Assembly: GCF_002813295.1 (NCBI RefSeq)
Contig: NZ_PHUE01000001.1
Location: forward strand, 2,480,001 to 2,544,000
DNA length: 64,000 nucleotides
Source: Flavobacterium sp. 5
GTDB taxonomy: Bacteria > Bacteroidota > Bacteroidia > Flavobacteriales > Flavobacteriaceae
Direction: 5' to 3'
Made by a program: the position numbers and the translations under genes. Positions 53,374-61,623 of this stretch are shown here, piece after piece (within the stretch, counting starts at the first letter, position 1; the number at the start of each line of letters is the position of its first letter). The notes under the pieces are model-generated. The model was not told the DNA's origin, did not search any database, and worked only from the letters and a program-made list of their open reading frames with translations.

Positions 53374-55491
53374 ATGAAAAAAACACTATTTCTTATGGCT
53401 GTATCTACTTCAATCGCTTCTTTTGGGCAATACTCAAAAGGGAATCCGATAACCTATCCTGAAACAAAAAAAGGAGAGACAGTTGATGTTTATTTCGATA
53501 CTAAAGTAAGTGATCCTTATCGTTGGCTTGAAGACGATAAATCTGCTGAAACTGCTGCTTGGGTCAAAGAAGAAAACAAAGTTACGTATGATTATTTATC
53601 AAAAATCCCTTTTAGAAATGCTTTAAAAACAAGACTCGAAAAGCTTTGGAACTATGAAAAAATAAGTGCTCCGTCCAAAGAAGGGAAATTTATTTATTAT
53701 TACAAAAACAACGGATTACAAAATCAATCAGTTTTGTATCGAAAAGACGCTAATGGGAAAGAAGAAATTTTCCTAGATCCTAACACTTTTTCAAAATTAG
53801 GAACAACATCATTAGGAGGCGTAGATTTCTCTAAAGATGGTTCGAAAGTAGCATATGCAATATCTGAAGGAGGAAGTGATTGGCGAAAAGTAATTTTGAT
53901 GGATGTCAATAATTTCAAGATTATAGAAGATACTTTGGTAGATATTAAGTTTAGTGGTGTGTCTTGGAAAGAAAACGAAGGATTCTATTACTCCAGTTAT
54001 GACAAACCCAAAGGAAGCGAACTATCGGCAAAAACCGACCAACATAAATTGTATTACCATAAGTTAGGAACAGCTCAAAAAGAAGATCAGGTTATTTTTG
54101 GGGCAGACATAAAACGACGCTATGTAGGTGGAGGTGTTACCGAGGACAATCATTATCTCGTAATTTCGGCATCAAATTCTACTTACGGAAATGAATTGTA
54201 TATTCAGGATTTAACCAAGCCAAATAGTCCTATTGTGACGATTGTAGATAATTTTAATAGTGATAATCATATCGTTGAAAACGTAGGAGGAAAGTTGTTT
54301 ATAGTTACCGATTTAAACGCTCCAAATAAGCGCGTCGTAAGTGTAGATGTAAACAATCCGAAGCCAGAAAACTGGAAAGACGTTATTGCCGAAACCGAAA
54401 ATGTTTTGACAATAGCAACAGGCGGTGGTTGTTTCTTTGCTAATTATATGAAAGATGCTGTGTCTGTTGTTAAGCAATATGATTTGGCGGGCAAATTAGT
54501 ACTTGATATTAAGTTGCCAGGATTAGGAACTGCGTCTGGTTTTGGAGGTAAATTAGATGAAAAGATATTGTATTATTCATTTACCAATTACATAACGCCA
54601 GGGACTATTTATTCTTTTGAGGCGCAAACAGGTAAATCAACGGTGTACGATAAACCAAAAGTAGATTTTGAAAGTGAGAACTACGTTTCTTCGCAAATAT
54701 TTTATACTTCAAAAGATGGTACTAAAATCCCAATGATTATCACTCATAAAAAAGGAGTAAAACTCAACGGGAAAAACCCGACAATTCTATATGGATATGG
54801 CGGATTTAATATCAGTCTAACACCAAGTTTTAGCATTGCCAATGCTGTTTGGATGGAAAATGGTGGTATTTACGCCGTGGCCAACTTACGAGGAGGAGGA
54901 GAATACGGTAAAAAATGGCACGATGCAGGAACCAAAATGCAAAAGCAAAATGTTTTTGATGATTTCATCGCTGCAGCCGAATATTTAATTGCCAAAAAAT
55001 ATACTTCATCCAGTTTTCTTGCTATTCGTGGAGGGTCTAATGGGGGATTGCTGGTAGGAGCTACCATGACACAACGTCCCGATTTAATGAAAGTTGCCTT
55101 GCCGGCGGTAGGAGTGATGGATATGTTGCGTTATCACACCTTTACTGCGGGTGCGGGTTGGGCTTTCGATTATGGCACTTCGGCAGACAGTAAGGAAATG
55201 TTCGAATATATTAAAGGATATTCTCCGGTAGCTAATGTGAAAGCAGGGGTTAAATACCCGGCAACGATGGTTACTACAGGTGATCATGACGATAGAGTAG
55301 TTCCGGCACACAGCTTTAAGTTTGCTGCCGAGTTACAGGAAAAACAAACAGGAGATAATCCAGTTTTAATTAGAATCGACATCAATGCAGGTCATGGAGC
55401 AGGAAAATCCGTGACAGCAACCATACAAGAAGCCTGCGATATACAAGCGTTTACGCTCTTTAACATGGGATTTACCGAATTGCCAAAATAA
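53374..55491 (+). CDS. Secreted prolyl oligopeptidase (S9A)
   Basis: This serine peptidase cuts after proline in short peptides. The 705-residue protein opens with a signal peptide (MKKTLFLMAVSTSIASFGQ). An ATG four codons earlier (53362) is also possible. A seven-bladed propeller (about 80-420) follows, preceded by the PYRWLEDDKS segment. The hydrolase domain has GYGGFNISLTPSF, nucleophile in RGGSNGGLLVG, acid in DHDDRVVP and His in NAGHGAGKS. All match prolyl oligopeptidase. Confidence 0.94.
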   Translation: MKKTLFLMAVSTSIASFGQYSKGNPITYPETKKGETVDVYFDTKVSDPYRWLEDDKSAETAAWVKEENKVTYDYLSKIPFRNALKTRLEKLWNYEKISAPSKEGKFIYYYKNNGLQNQSVLYRKDANGKEEIFLDPNTFSKLGTTSLGGVDFSKDGSKVAYAISEGGSDWRKVILMDVNNFKIIEDTLVDIKFSGVSWKENEGFYYSSYDKPKGSELSAKTDQHKLYYHKLGTAQKEDQVIFGADIKRRYVGGGVTEDNHYLVISASNSTYGNELYIQDLTKPNSPIVTIVDNFNSDNHIVENVGGKLFIVTDLNAPNKRVVSVDVNNPKPENWKDVIAETENVLTIATGGGCFFANYMKDAVSVVKQYDLAGKLVLDIKLPGLGTASGFGGKLDEKILYYSFTNYITPGTIYSFEAQTGKSTVYDKPKVDFESENYVSSQIFYTSKDGTKIPMIITHKKGVKLNGKNPTILYGYGGFNISLTPSFSIANAVWMENGGIYAVANLRGGGEYGKKWHDAGTKMQKQNVFDDFIAAAEYLIAKKYTSSSFLAIRGGSNGGLLVGATMTQRPDLMKVALPAVGVMDMLRYHTFTAGAGWAFDYGTSADSKEMFEYIKGYSPVANVKAGVKYPATMVTTGDHDDRVVPAHSFKFAAELQEKQTGDNPVLIRIDINAGHGAGKSVTATIQEACDIQAFTLFNMGFTELPK

Positions 55492-55728
55492 TAAAAACTG
55501 AAAAATTGATCAACAAATAATAAGGAGCAATTTCCTGCTGTACGTTACAAGCTTTTTTATAAAATTGTTTTTTCCAAGGACAAAAAGGAGCTTCCGTTGG
55601 TCGCTCTTTTTGTCCAGGAAAAAAATCAATTTTATTACAAAAGGCTTTCCACTTCCATCAGGGCTACAAGAGATACAATAGTTTTCTTTTGTAGTGTTTC
55701 CCAAATAAGAAACATAAAACTACAACTA
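55492..55728. other. Spacer, prolyl oligopeptidase / epimerase
   Basis: Mostly a type B dispersed repeat in reverse orientation (55524-55667), including the hairpin at 55577-55616. The last 60 nt must hold the epimerase promoter, unless it is read through. Confidence 0.5.
55524..55667 (-). repeat. Dispersed intergenic repeat, type B, copy 2
   Basis: Read on the minus strand it begins GTAGCCCTGATGGAAGTGG and ends ACAGCAGGAAATTGCTCC, as the copy at 32442-32535 does. An internal hairpin (GGACAAAAAGAGC against GCTCCTTTTTGTCC, one bulge, 55577-55616) is the strongest in the copy. Confidence 0.65.
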
Positions 55729-56130
55729 ATGAGAAAAATAGAACATATTGGTATAGCAGTAAAAAGCCTCGAAGTGTCCAATTTATTATTTGAAAAACTA
55801 TTTGGCGCACCATCGTATAAACAAGAAGAAGTAGCGAGCGAAGGTGTAAAAACATCTTTCTTTATGAATGGTCCTAATAAAATTGAACTTCTTGAAGCTA
55901 CCAATCCAGAAAGTCCAATAGCTAAGTTTCTAGAAAAAAAAGGAGAGGGAATCCATCACATCGCTTTTGATGTAGAAGATATTGTTTCCGAAATCGAGCG
56001 CCTCAAATCAGAAGGTTTTATTGTTTTAAATGAAACGCCAAAAAAAGGAGCCGACAATAAATTGGTTGCTTTTTTACATCCAAAAGGTACTAATGGTGTA
56101 TTAATTGAATTATGTCAGGAAATTAAATAA
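55729..56130 (+). CDS. mce: Methylmalonyl-CoA epimerase
   Basis: This enzyme interconverts (R)- and (S)-methylmalonyl-CoA in propionate metabolism. The 133-residue glyoxalase-fold protein has KIEHIGIAVKSLE (His ligand), the KIELLEATNPESPI Glu, GEGIHHIAFDVED (His) and the final NGVLIELCQE Glu. The ATG at 55729 is chosen because the frame upstream lies in the dispersed repeat and has no domain. Confidence 0.93.
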   Translation: MRKIEHIGIAVKSLEVSNLLFEKLFGAPSYKQEEVASEGVKTSFFMNGPNKIELLEATNPESPIAKFLEKKGEGIHHIAFDVEDIVSEIERLKSEGFIVLNETPKKGADNKLVAFLHPKGTNGVLIELCQEIK

Positions 56131-56266
56131 ATAAAATAAAATTTAGTCAATTCATAATCAGTTCTTTTCAAAACAGATTCTATTTATTGGTTAAAATATT
56201 CGAAAATCTACTCTAAAAATACTTGTGACAATAAAAAAAATGTAGTAATATTGCAAACTCTTAACC

Positions 56267-56340
56267 GGTCCTATAGCTCAGCTGGTTAGAGCACCTGACT
56301 CATAATCAGGTGGTCCCTGGTTCGAGCCCAGGTGGGACCA
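56267..56340 (+). tRNA. tRNA with CAU anticodon (elongator Met or Ile2)
   Basis: A 74-nt cloverleaf. The acceptor GGTCCTA pairs with TGGGACC, the anticodon stem is CCTGA/TCAGG, and CAT is at 56301-56303. The G1-C72 pair excludes initiator tRNA. C4-G69 and C5-G68 are present, features that in Escherichia coli mark the lysidine-modified Ile2 tRNA, so the charging identity is open. CCA is not encoded. Confidence 0.9.
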
Positions 56341-56352
56341 CAGTTTAAGTTT

Positions 56353-56390
56353 AAAAAGCCTTGAAAATCATTCGATTTTTGAGGCTTTTT
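56353..56390 (+). terminator. Terminator after the CAU tRNA
   Basis: Arms AAAAAGCCT and AGGCTTTTT extend into a GAAAATC/GATTTTT inner stem and run into a T-run. Confidence 0.85.
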
Positions 56391-56523
56391 TGTTTTTCTG
56401 AATGAATTAGGGTAGGATTAAAATAGATTAATGGGTTAATCTTAAAACGTGGGATTTGAGAAATAATTTAGTTTGTCTAAGAGGAGATAGATTTGTTTTG
56501 CAAACCTGCATTTATTGCATAAA

Positions 56524-56552
56524 AAAAGCCTTTCCATTACGAAAAGGCTTTT
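56524..56552 (-). terminator. Terminator next to the tRNA 3' fragment
   Basis: Arms AAAAGCCTTT and AAAGGCTTTT. On the minus strand it follows the tRNA 3' remnant at 56563 and runs into T7, as after an intact tRNA gene. Confidence 0.75.
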
Positions 56553-56562
56553 AAACAATGTT

Positions 56563-56585
56563 GCGGTCTGGACGGGACTCGAACC
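56563..56585 (-). repeat. Candidate attachment site: 3' end of a tRNA-Asp-like gene
   Basis: Read on the minus strand, the 23 nt GGTTCGAGTCCCGTCCAGACCGC equal the T loop, T-stem 3' strand, acceptor 3' strand and discriminator of a tRNA, probably tRNA-Asp from memory. Sequence diverges from a tRNA beyond the GG. It is followed by a tRNA-type terminator and lies 347 nt from a recombinase gene, as expected for one end of an integrated element. Confidence 0.65.
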
Positions 56586-56931
56586 TATCCAGATATTTTG
56601 AGTAATTACTACACTTTACAATGGTTGAAAAATAATAGGGGAAGTCCTAGGGGATGTTTGTTGTAAATTTACATTACTAAAATATTCTAATTTATTAATT
56701 CAAAAAGTTGCTTAACCTATATTTTGATTGATAAAAACAAAGGATTTTACTTTATCTAAATGTTAAAAGTGTTAAATTTTGTTTTTTTGGTAAACACTCC
56801 AAATGCCACTATATCAATTATTTAATTATTATTTGTAAGTTTTTATTTATACTTTAGCCGAAATATTAGAACTTATTAAAACTCTTACTAGAGTTATAAC
56901 ATAAAGTACTAATTCCTAAATTATATAAAAA
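56586..56931. other. Element end region upstream of the integrase
   Basis: 346 nt without a gene. AGGGGA occurs twice 12 nt apart (56637 and 56649), possible arm-type sites for the recombinase. The integrase promoter should also lie here. Confidence 0.3.
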
Positions 56932-58086
56932 ATGGAAACAAATTACTTTACCGTGAAAGCGGTTTTAAGAATGGACAAGATTAGAAAAGACGAAACTTGT
57001 CCTATTTATATTGTATTACAACGTAATAATGTAACTCAAAAATTATCCTTATCTGAATTTATACAAGTTAAGCATTGGGATAAAAATACCGAGCAAGGTA
57101 TTGGAAAAGGTTATGGTAACCTGAATGCAATAATTAAAAAAAGGAAGCAAAATCTTGAAGATTTTATTAGAGAGAGTAAAAGTTTTGGAAAACCACTTAC
57201 TAAAGCTGACATTAATAACTTTTGGAATGGAAAATCTGTAAACGAGGACGACGTATTATTTTCTAAATTTTATAAATCGTTTTGTAAACGCCATTTTAAA
57301 ACTATAAAAGAAAGTACTCAAGTCCATTACGTAACTCTTGAAAAAAAATTGAACCATTTTAAGCCTAATCTAAAAATTTCTGAAATAAATTATTCCTTTA
57401 TGGTTGAGTTTGACAACTATTTAATAGAGACTAAAAGTGGTAGATACAATATGATTAAATTTCTAAAAACGACTTTAAAAGAAGCTTTGAAATTAGGCGT
57501 TGTAAAAAATGAATCTTGGAAAGGTTTTCAAAATGTTTCTCCCAATACTAGTGAAATTTATTTAACTCCTGCTGAAATACATCTAATTGAAATTTGCGAT
57601 TTATCCTCAAAAAAACAGTATGAACTAACTCGATGTATGTTTCTTTTCAGTTGTTATACTGGAATGCGTTTTAGCGATGTGGTTGCTCTAAAAAAAGAAA
57701 ATTATAAAAATGGAATTATTACACTAAAACAAGTTAAAACTAACGTTGATTTAAAAGTACCTGTTAATTTACAAGCTAAAAAAATTATATGTAGGTTTTA
57801 TAGCAAGAGGAAAGAAGACGAAAATATTTTTCCTAAAATTGAAAACCAAACTGTAAATCGATATTTGAAAAAAATTGGTGAAATTGCTAAAATAAAAAAA
57901 GAGCTTCATTTTCATATTGGTCGTCATACTTTCGGTACTACTCTTCTAAATAATAATGTAAACGTTTTTTATATTTCTAAAATGATGGGGCATAAAAAAT
58001 TAAGCCAAACTTATGCTTACACTGGTGTAAATGTTGGTAAAATGAAAGATATAATGACTAACGTAAATTTTAGTTCAAAAAAATGA
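56932..58086 (+). CDS. Tyrosine recombinase (integrase) of an integrative element
   Basis: This 384-residue recombinase has an arm-binding N-terminal domain (about 5-75) and a SAM-like core-binding domain (about 105-200). In its catalytic domain, R246 (TGMRFSDV), H328 and R331 (HIGRHTFG), H354 (MMGHKKLSQ) and Y361 (likely nucleophile) are all present. It fits the integrases of Bacteroidota conjugative or mobilisable elements. It sits 347 nt from a tRNA 3' fragment and points into the element, so it very likely inserted this element. Confidence 0.93.
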   Translation: METNYFTVKAVLRMDKIRKDETCPIYIVLQRNNVTQKLSLSEFIQVKHWDKNTEQGIGKGYGNLNAIIKKRKQNLEDFIRESKSFGKPLTKADINNFWNGKSVNEDDVLFSKFYKSFCKRHFKTIKESTQVHYVTLEKKLNHFKPNLKISEINYSFMVEFDNYLIETKSGRYNMIKFLKTTLKEALKLGVVKNESWKGFQNVSPNTSEIYLTPAEIHLIEICDLSSKKQYELTRCMFLFSCYTGMRFSDVVALKKENYKNGIITLKQVKTNVDLKVPVNLQAKKIICRFYSKRKEDENIFPKIENQTVNRYLKKIGEIAKIKKELHFHIGRHTFGTTLLNNNVNVFYISKMMGHKKLSQTYAYTGVNVGKMKDIMTNVNFSSKK

Positions 58087-58230
58087 AAGCAACTAATTTA
58101 AAAAATTGCAAGAGCTTTTAAGATTTAAAATACTGACTAGAATTTTACTAATATTTTTTCAAATAATAATAAATGGAAAGGTTTGAAATTATAAAAAAAT
58201 TCAACTAAACAAAGGCAAGCTAAAATAAAT

Positions 58231-58278
58231 ATAAAGCGGAATTAGATAACACGAAGAAAGTTATTTAGTCCGCTTTAT
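58231..58278 (+). terminator. Terminator of the integrase gene
   Basis: Outer arms ATAAAGCGGA and TCCGCTTTAT (10 bp) enclose a weaker inner stem with GTTATTTA. The following T-run is short. Confidence 0.55.
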
Positions 58279-58283
58279 TAGTT

Positions 58284-58291
58284 TAACTTTG
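58284..58291 (+). promoter_or_regulatory. -7 box candidate for the five-gene unit
   Basis: TAACTTTG fits TAnnTTTG just after the integrase terminator and 46 nt before the first ATG of the unit. No consensus -33 box at the right distance. Confidence 0.3.
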
Positions 58292-58337
58292 AGAAAATTA
58301 CCTATATTTATCAGTTATAACCTTATATTGTAAAAAA

Positions 58338-58616
58338 ATGAGTAAAGCTGTTAAAACTATATTGATAATTATTAATATCGTAATGATTCTACTTTCTATA
58401 AAGTGGTATTTAAAAAATTATGAAGACGAACCTTTAATTTCGGCTTTAGGTCAACTTTCTACCCTAATAGTACTTTTACTAGAAGGCAAAATAAATTCTG
58501 CTTTAAAAGTTAATAAAAATGTTAGAACTAAATTAGATATGGATGTATCTAAAGGTGATACAATAAAAGCTAATAAAAATAAAGATTCTGAAATAAAAAT
58601 TAAAACAAGAGATTAA
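58338..58616 (+). CDS. Small membrane protein, first gene of the five-gene unit
   Basis: This 92-residue protein has two hydrophobic segments (about 6-22, ILIIINIVMILLSI; and about 36-49, LGQLSTLIVLLLEG). A charged, Lys-rich C-terminal tail (about 55-92) follows and would lie in the cytoplasm if both segments span the membrane. I recognise no family. The NTPase gene starts 4 nt after its stop, which suggests coupled expression. A membrane anchor or effector for the NTPase is a guess based on position. Confidence 0.7.
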   Translation: MSKAVKTILIIINIVMILLSIKWYLKNYEDEPLISALGQLSTLIVLLLEGKINSALKVNKNVRTKLDMDVSKGDTIKANKNKDSEIKIKTRD

Positions 58617-58620
58617 GTTA

Positions 58621-60828
58621 ATGGATTTGAATTTTTTTAAGAAAATAAGATTACCAAATATTAAAATAATTAATATTAATAGGAACAAAAACTCTAAAAT
58701 TACTCTTGTAGAAAATCAAACTATAATTGAGAAAAGAATAATTTTGAAAGATGAATTAATTTCTGCTTTGAGAAATCAAAACGAAGCTCAACTTGATGCT
58801 CAAATTAATTCTGGTAAATACTTAAAAAATACTTTTTTGGAAGTTGGTAATCAAAAAGATTATTTAAGATATTCCTGTTCCCCAATTTTTTATTTAGATA
58901 AAATATTTGACGTAATTGAGGTTTTAGACTTTAGGTATTTGAATTTAATTCTTGAAAAAAAATCTGAGCCTCCTTTTTCATTAGAGATAGAACATTTTTT
59001 AAAAGAAAAGGAGAATTTAGAAATAAATAATTCACTTGATTTTTTTAATCGCTTACATCAGCATTTGGAATCGAAAAAAGACTTCATTGGAAACCATCTC
59101 AGATTAGGAAATATAAGAAGTCAGTTTGAATCTAAAATAAGAGATTTAGTTGATGATTTAATATATTTTAAATCTAAAGTAATTCTGATAATCGAAATGG
59201 CTGGGCAAGGAAAAACTAATTTCTTATGTGATTTTGTAGAGAATTTTCTTTTGAAAAAAAATGTCCTCACTGTCTTTTTAACTGGTATTGAAATTAAATC
59301 TGATGATATAAGGCAATCAATCATTAAAAGGATTTTCCCTGATGACGATAATATTACTTTTTTAGATATTTTAGATGTTGCGGAAGAAATTTGTAAAGAA
59401 AAGAATGAATATTTTGTAATTATTATTGATGGAATAAATGAAAACTACAACACCAAAATTTTCTCTACTAGTTTAGAATTGTTTATTTCTGATATGCAGA
59501 AATATGAATTTGTAAAAATAGTTTTAAGTTGTAGAAGTGAATATTACAAAGATAATTTTATAAACCTCGAAAATTCTAAATTTTCTAATACTTTAACCAT
59601 TATAGATTCACTTATGGAAAGAAATCTTGATGGCAAAATATTAGATAAATTCTTCAATAATTACATTGACCATTTTAATATTAATTATCAACATATTAAT
59701 AAAGGTGTAAAAGGGCAATTATTATCAAATTTTTTATTATTTAGAATATTTTGTGAAACATACGAGAATAGTGATTTAGATATTATTGACAATATATACA
59801 AAGAAGAACTATTTAATAATTATTATACAAAAAAGACTGCCGAAATTAATAATCGTTTAAATAATTCTAATGGTTCAAGTCTTATAGGTTCGTTTGACAT
59901 TAGAAACTTTATTAAAAAAGTTGTAAAGAGGATGATTGAAAAAAAACAATATACAAATATTGTTTTAGATGAAATTTTAGACTCTCGAGATGATAAGGAA
60001 CTATATGTTCGTTTTTTGGATGAAAATATTTTAATTAAACGTGATTTGATTGATTATGGTAATTCCATTTTTGGTTCTAGTGAAGTTGTAAATTTTACTT
60101 TTGATGAATTTAGAGATTTTTTAATTTCTGATTTCCTAATCCATGATGTATATGTTAATTCTAAAAAAGAATTTACCGACTTTCTATTAAATGAGGTAAA
60201 AAAAGATTCTCCATTAATGGAGGGTTGTAGTACATTTTTATTTTATAAATCAAGAAAAAGTACTAATTCCGATTTAAAAAGTGCCATAAGTGCTCAAATA
60301 TGGTTTAAAAATGTGTTTGCTAAATGTATTTTCAATGTAAACGATGAGGATATTTCTGTAGAAGATAAAGACACCCTAAAAGAAATGTTATTTGATGCGT
60401 CTATTCCAAAAAAGAAAATTATTATGAATCTAATAAATAATGGAAATGTGAAAAATTTAAACATTGATTTTCTATTTGATTCATTATTAGAAATGAATGA
60501 AGACGAGTATAGACTAAATTTCTCAGAAAATTTTGGAACATCAAATTATAGATATGATAAAATTGACCAAGATGATATTTTAAGTTTTTTAACGGAGAAA
60601 TTATATTCAGGATGGGTTAATAATGAAAATAGACATAAGCTATTTGAATTATTAATTTATATGTTTTTAAACGATAGAAGTTATAGTGTAAAAGAACTTT
60701 TTGAGAAATATTATTTTAAGAATGTTGAAATAGCTACTCTTAAATTGAGAAAAATAATGAATGCTAAAAATGAAGTCTTAAAAAATGAAATAACTAAATT
60801 TATTGAAAGATATGGTATTAGCTTATGA
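58621..60828 (+). CDS. NACHT-like STAND NTPase of unknown system
   Basis: This is a 735-residue P-loop protein. Residues 1-185 form an unrecognised, mostly helical N-terminal domain. The NTPase part has Walker A EMAGQGKT (192-199), Walker B YFVIIIDGINE (264-274) and a sensor segment KIVLSCRSEYY (299-309) of the kind found in NACHT and related STAND ATPases. The C-terminal half (about 320-735) is helical and Asp/Asn-rich without an evident repeat I can name. Such proteins often detect an invader and oligomerise. It is the central gene of the five-gene unit and overlaps the next frame. Confidence 0.85.
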   Translation: MDLNFFKKIRLPNIKIININRNKNSKITLVENQTIIEKRIILKDELISALRNQNEAQLDAQINSGKYLKNTFLEVGNQKDYLRYSCSPIFYLDKIFDVIEVLDFRYLNLILEKKSEPPFSLEIEHFLKEKENLEINNSLDFFNRLHQHLESKKDFIGNHLRLGNIRSQFESKIRDLVDDLIYFKSKVILIIEMAGQGKTNFLCDFVENFLLKKNVLTVFLTGIEIKSDDIRQSIIKRIFPDDDNITFLDILDVAEEICKEKNEYFVIIIDGINENYNTKIFSTSLELFISDMQKYEFVKIVLSCRSEYYKDNFINLENSKFSNTLTIIDSLMERNLDGKILDKFFNNYIDHFNINYQHINKGVKGQLLSNFLLFRIFCETYENSDLDIIDNIYKEELFNNYYTKKTAEINNRLNNSNGSSLIGSFDIRNFIKKVVKRMIEKKQYTNIVLDEILDSRDDKELYVRFLDENILIKRDLIDYGNSIFGSSEVVNFTFDEFRDFLISDFLIHDVYVNSKKEFTDFLLNEVKKDSPLMEGCSTFLFYKSRKSTNSDLKSAISAQIWFKNVFAKCIFNVNDEDISVEDKDTLKEMLFDASIPKKKIIMNLINNGNVKNLNIDFLFDSLLEMNEDEYRLNFSENFGTSNYRYDKIDQDDILSFLTEKLYSGWVNNENRHKLFELLIYMFLNDRSYSVKELFEKYYFKNVEIATLKLRKIMNAKNEVLKNEITKFIERYGISL

Positions 60829-61207
60829 TTTTTATAAAGCTTTTTGGTTATTAAATCCAAAATTATCAAAAGAAAAATTCTTAGAAATTGTTGGAGCGAA
60901 TAAGGGGTATTCTCTTGATATGTTTACAAGAATTCATAATTCTATTTATTCTGAATTAATTGATGTAGAAAATGAATATGAGAAATATTATTCTTTTGAA
61001 TATAAAACTTTTGAAGTTTATTTATTCAAAAAATATAACTTAGAGTTTAAGGAAATTAAAAAACTTATTAAAAAGAAAAACAAATTTCCTAATTGTAAAA
61101 TATATAGAAAGGATGACCATTCCTATGGGGATTATTCAATACCTACATTTATCACTTCCGAAACTATGTATAAAAGAATTACTAAAATTTTAAAGCAAGA
61201 AATATGA
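60812..61207 (+). CDS. Unknown 131-residue protein in the five-gene unit
   Basis: This Lys/Tyr-rich, mainly helical protein of 131 residues is not one I recognise. It has the run KKLIKKKNKF and ends in a helix. I start at the ATG at 60812, 17 nt before the NTPase stop; a TTG three codons earlier is in frame. Its stop overlaps the next start codon as ATGA. Both overlaps point to translational coupling. It might be an adaptor between the NTPase and the modification genes, but nothing in the sequence shows this. Confidence 0.7.
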   Translation: MVLAYDFYKAFWLLNPKLSKEKFLEIVGANKGYSLDMFTRIHNSIYSELIDVENEYEKYYSFEYKTFEVYLFKKYNLEFKEIKKLIKKKNKFPNCKIYRKDDHSYGDYSIPTFITSETMYKRITKILKQEI

Positions 61208-61623
61208 AAATAAGATATGATTTTGTAACTAATAGTTCATCTACTTCATTTGTAATTATTTCTGATGGAGAATTCAATCTTAAAGAATTTATTGAGGCTG
61301 TAGGTATTAATAATGATTCTGAATTTGTAGATATATATCGAGAATTATTTTATTCTTTTAAAAATGATATGACCCCAATAAGAGAACTTTATGAAAATCA
61401 TCATAAAAGTTATGATACTTTTGAAGAATTTGTTAAAGGTTATTTTTGGAAAAATGGAGAGGAAATGCTTCCTTTAATTTTGGAGGCTGAATCTAATGAT
61501 AAAAAAGTATATTCAGGGCAATTAAGTAGTGACCATAATGATATAGAGAGTTTCTTTTGTACTGATGAATTTATTATTGAAAGCAATAACTTATATATAA
61601 ATGCACAAGAAGATGGTTGGTAA
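61204..61623 (+). CDS. FVTNSSSTSF-motif protein, candidate radical SAM substrate
   Basis: This 139-residue protein begins MKIRYDFVTNSSSTSFVIIS. From memory, this FVTNSSSSSF-type N-terminus recurs at the start of otherwise unrelated small bacterial proteins, some beside radical SAM genes, but I cannot confirm this here. The remainder (about 20-139) is acidic and helical, with EEFVKGYFWKNGEEM. There is no signal peptide. It overlaps the previous gene (ATGA) and the downstream radical SAM gene overlaps its end by 23 nt. I infer it is modified by, or partners with, that enzyme. Confidence 0.75.
   Translation: MKIRYDFVTNSSSTSFVIISDGEFNLKEFIEAVGINNDSEFVDIYRELFYSFKNDMTPIRELYENHHKSYDTFEEFVKGYFWKNGEEMLPLILEAESNDKKVYSGQLSSDHNDIESFFCTDEFIIESNNLYINAQEDGW

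Larger units (their letters stand above)
58087..58337. other. Spacer, integrase / five-gene unit
   Basis: 251 nt containing the integrase terminator (58231-58278) and a -7 box candidate (58284-58291). No gene seen. Confidence 0.4.

Noticed and set aside
56563..56585. Complete tRNA-Asp gene
   Set aside because: Only the T-loop to acceptor 3' end matches; the sequence beyond does not form anticodon or D arms.
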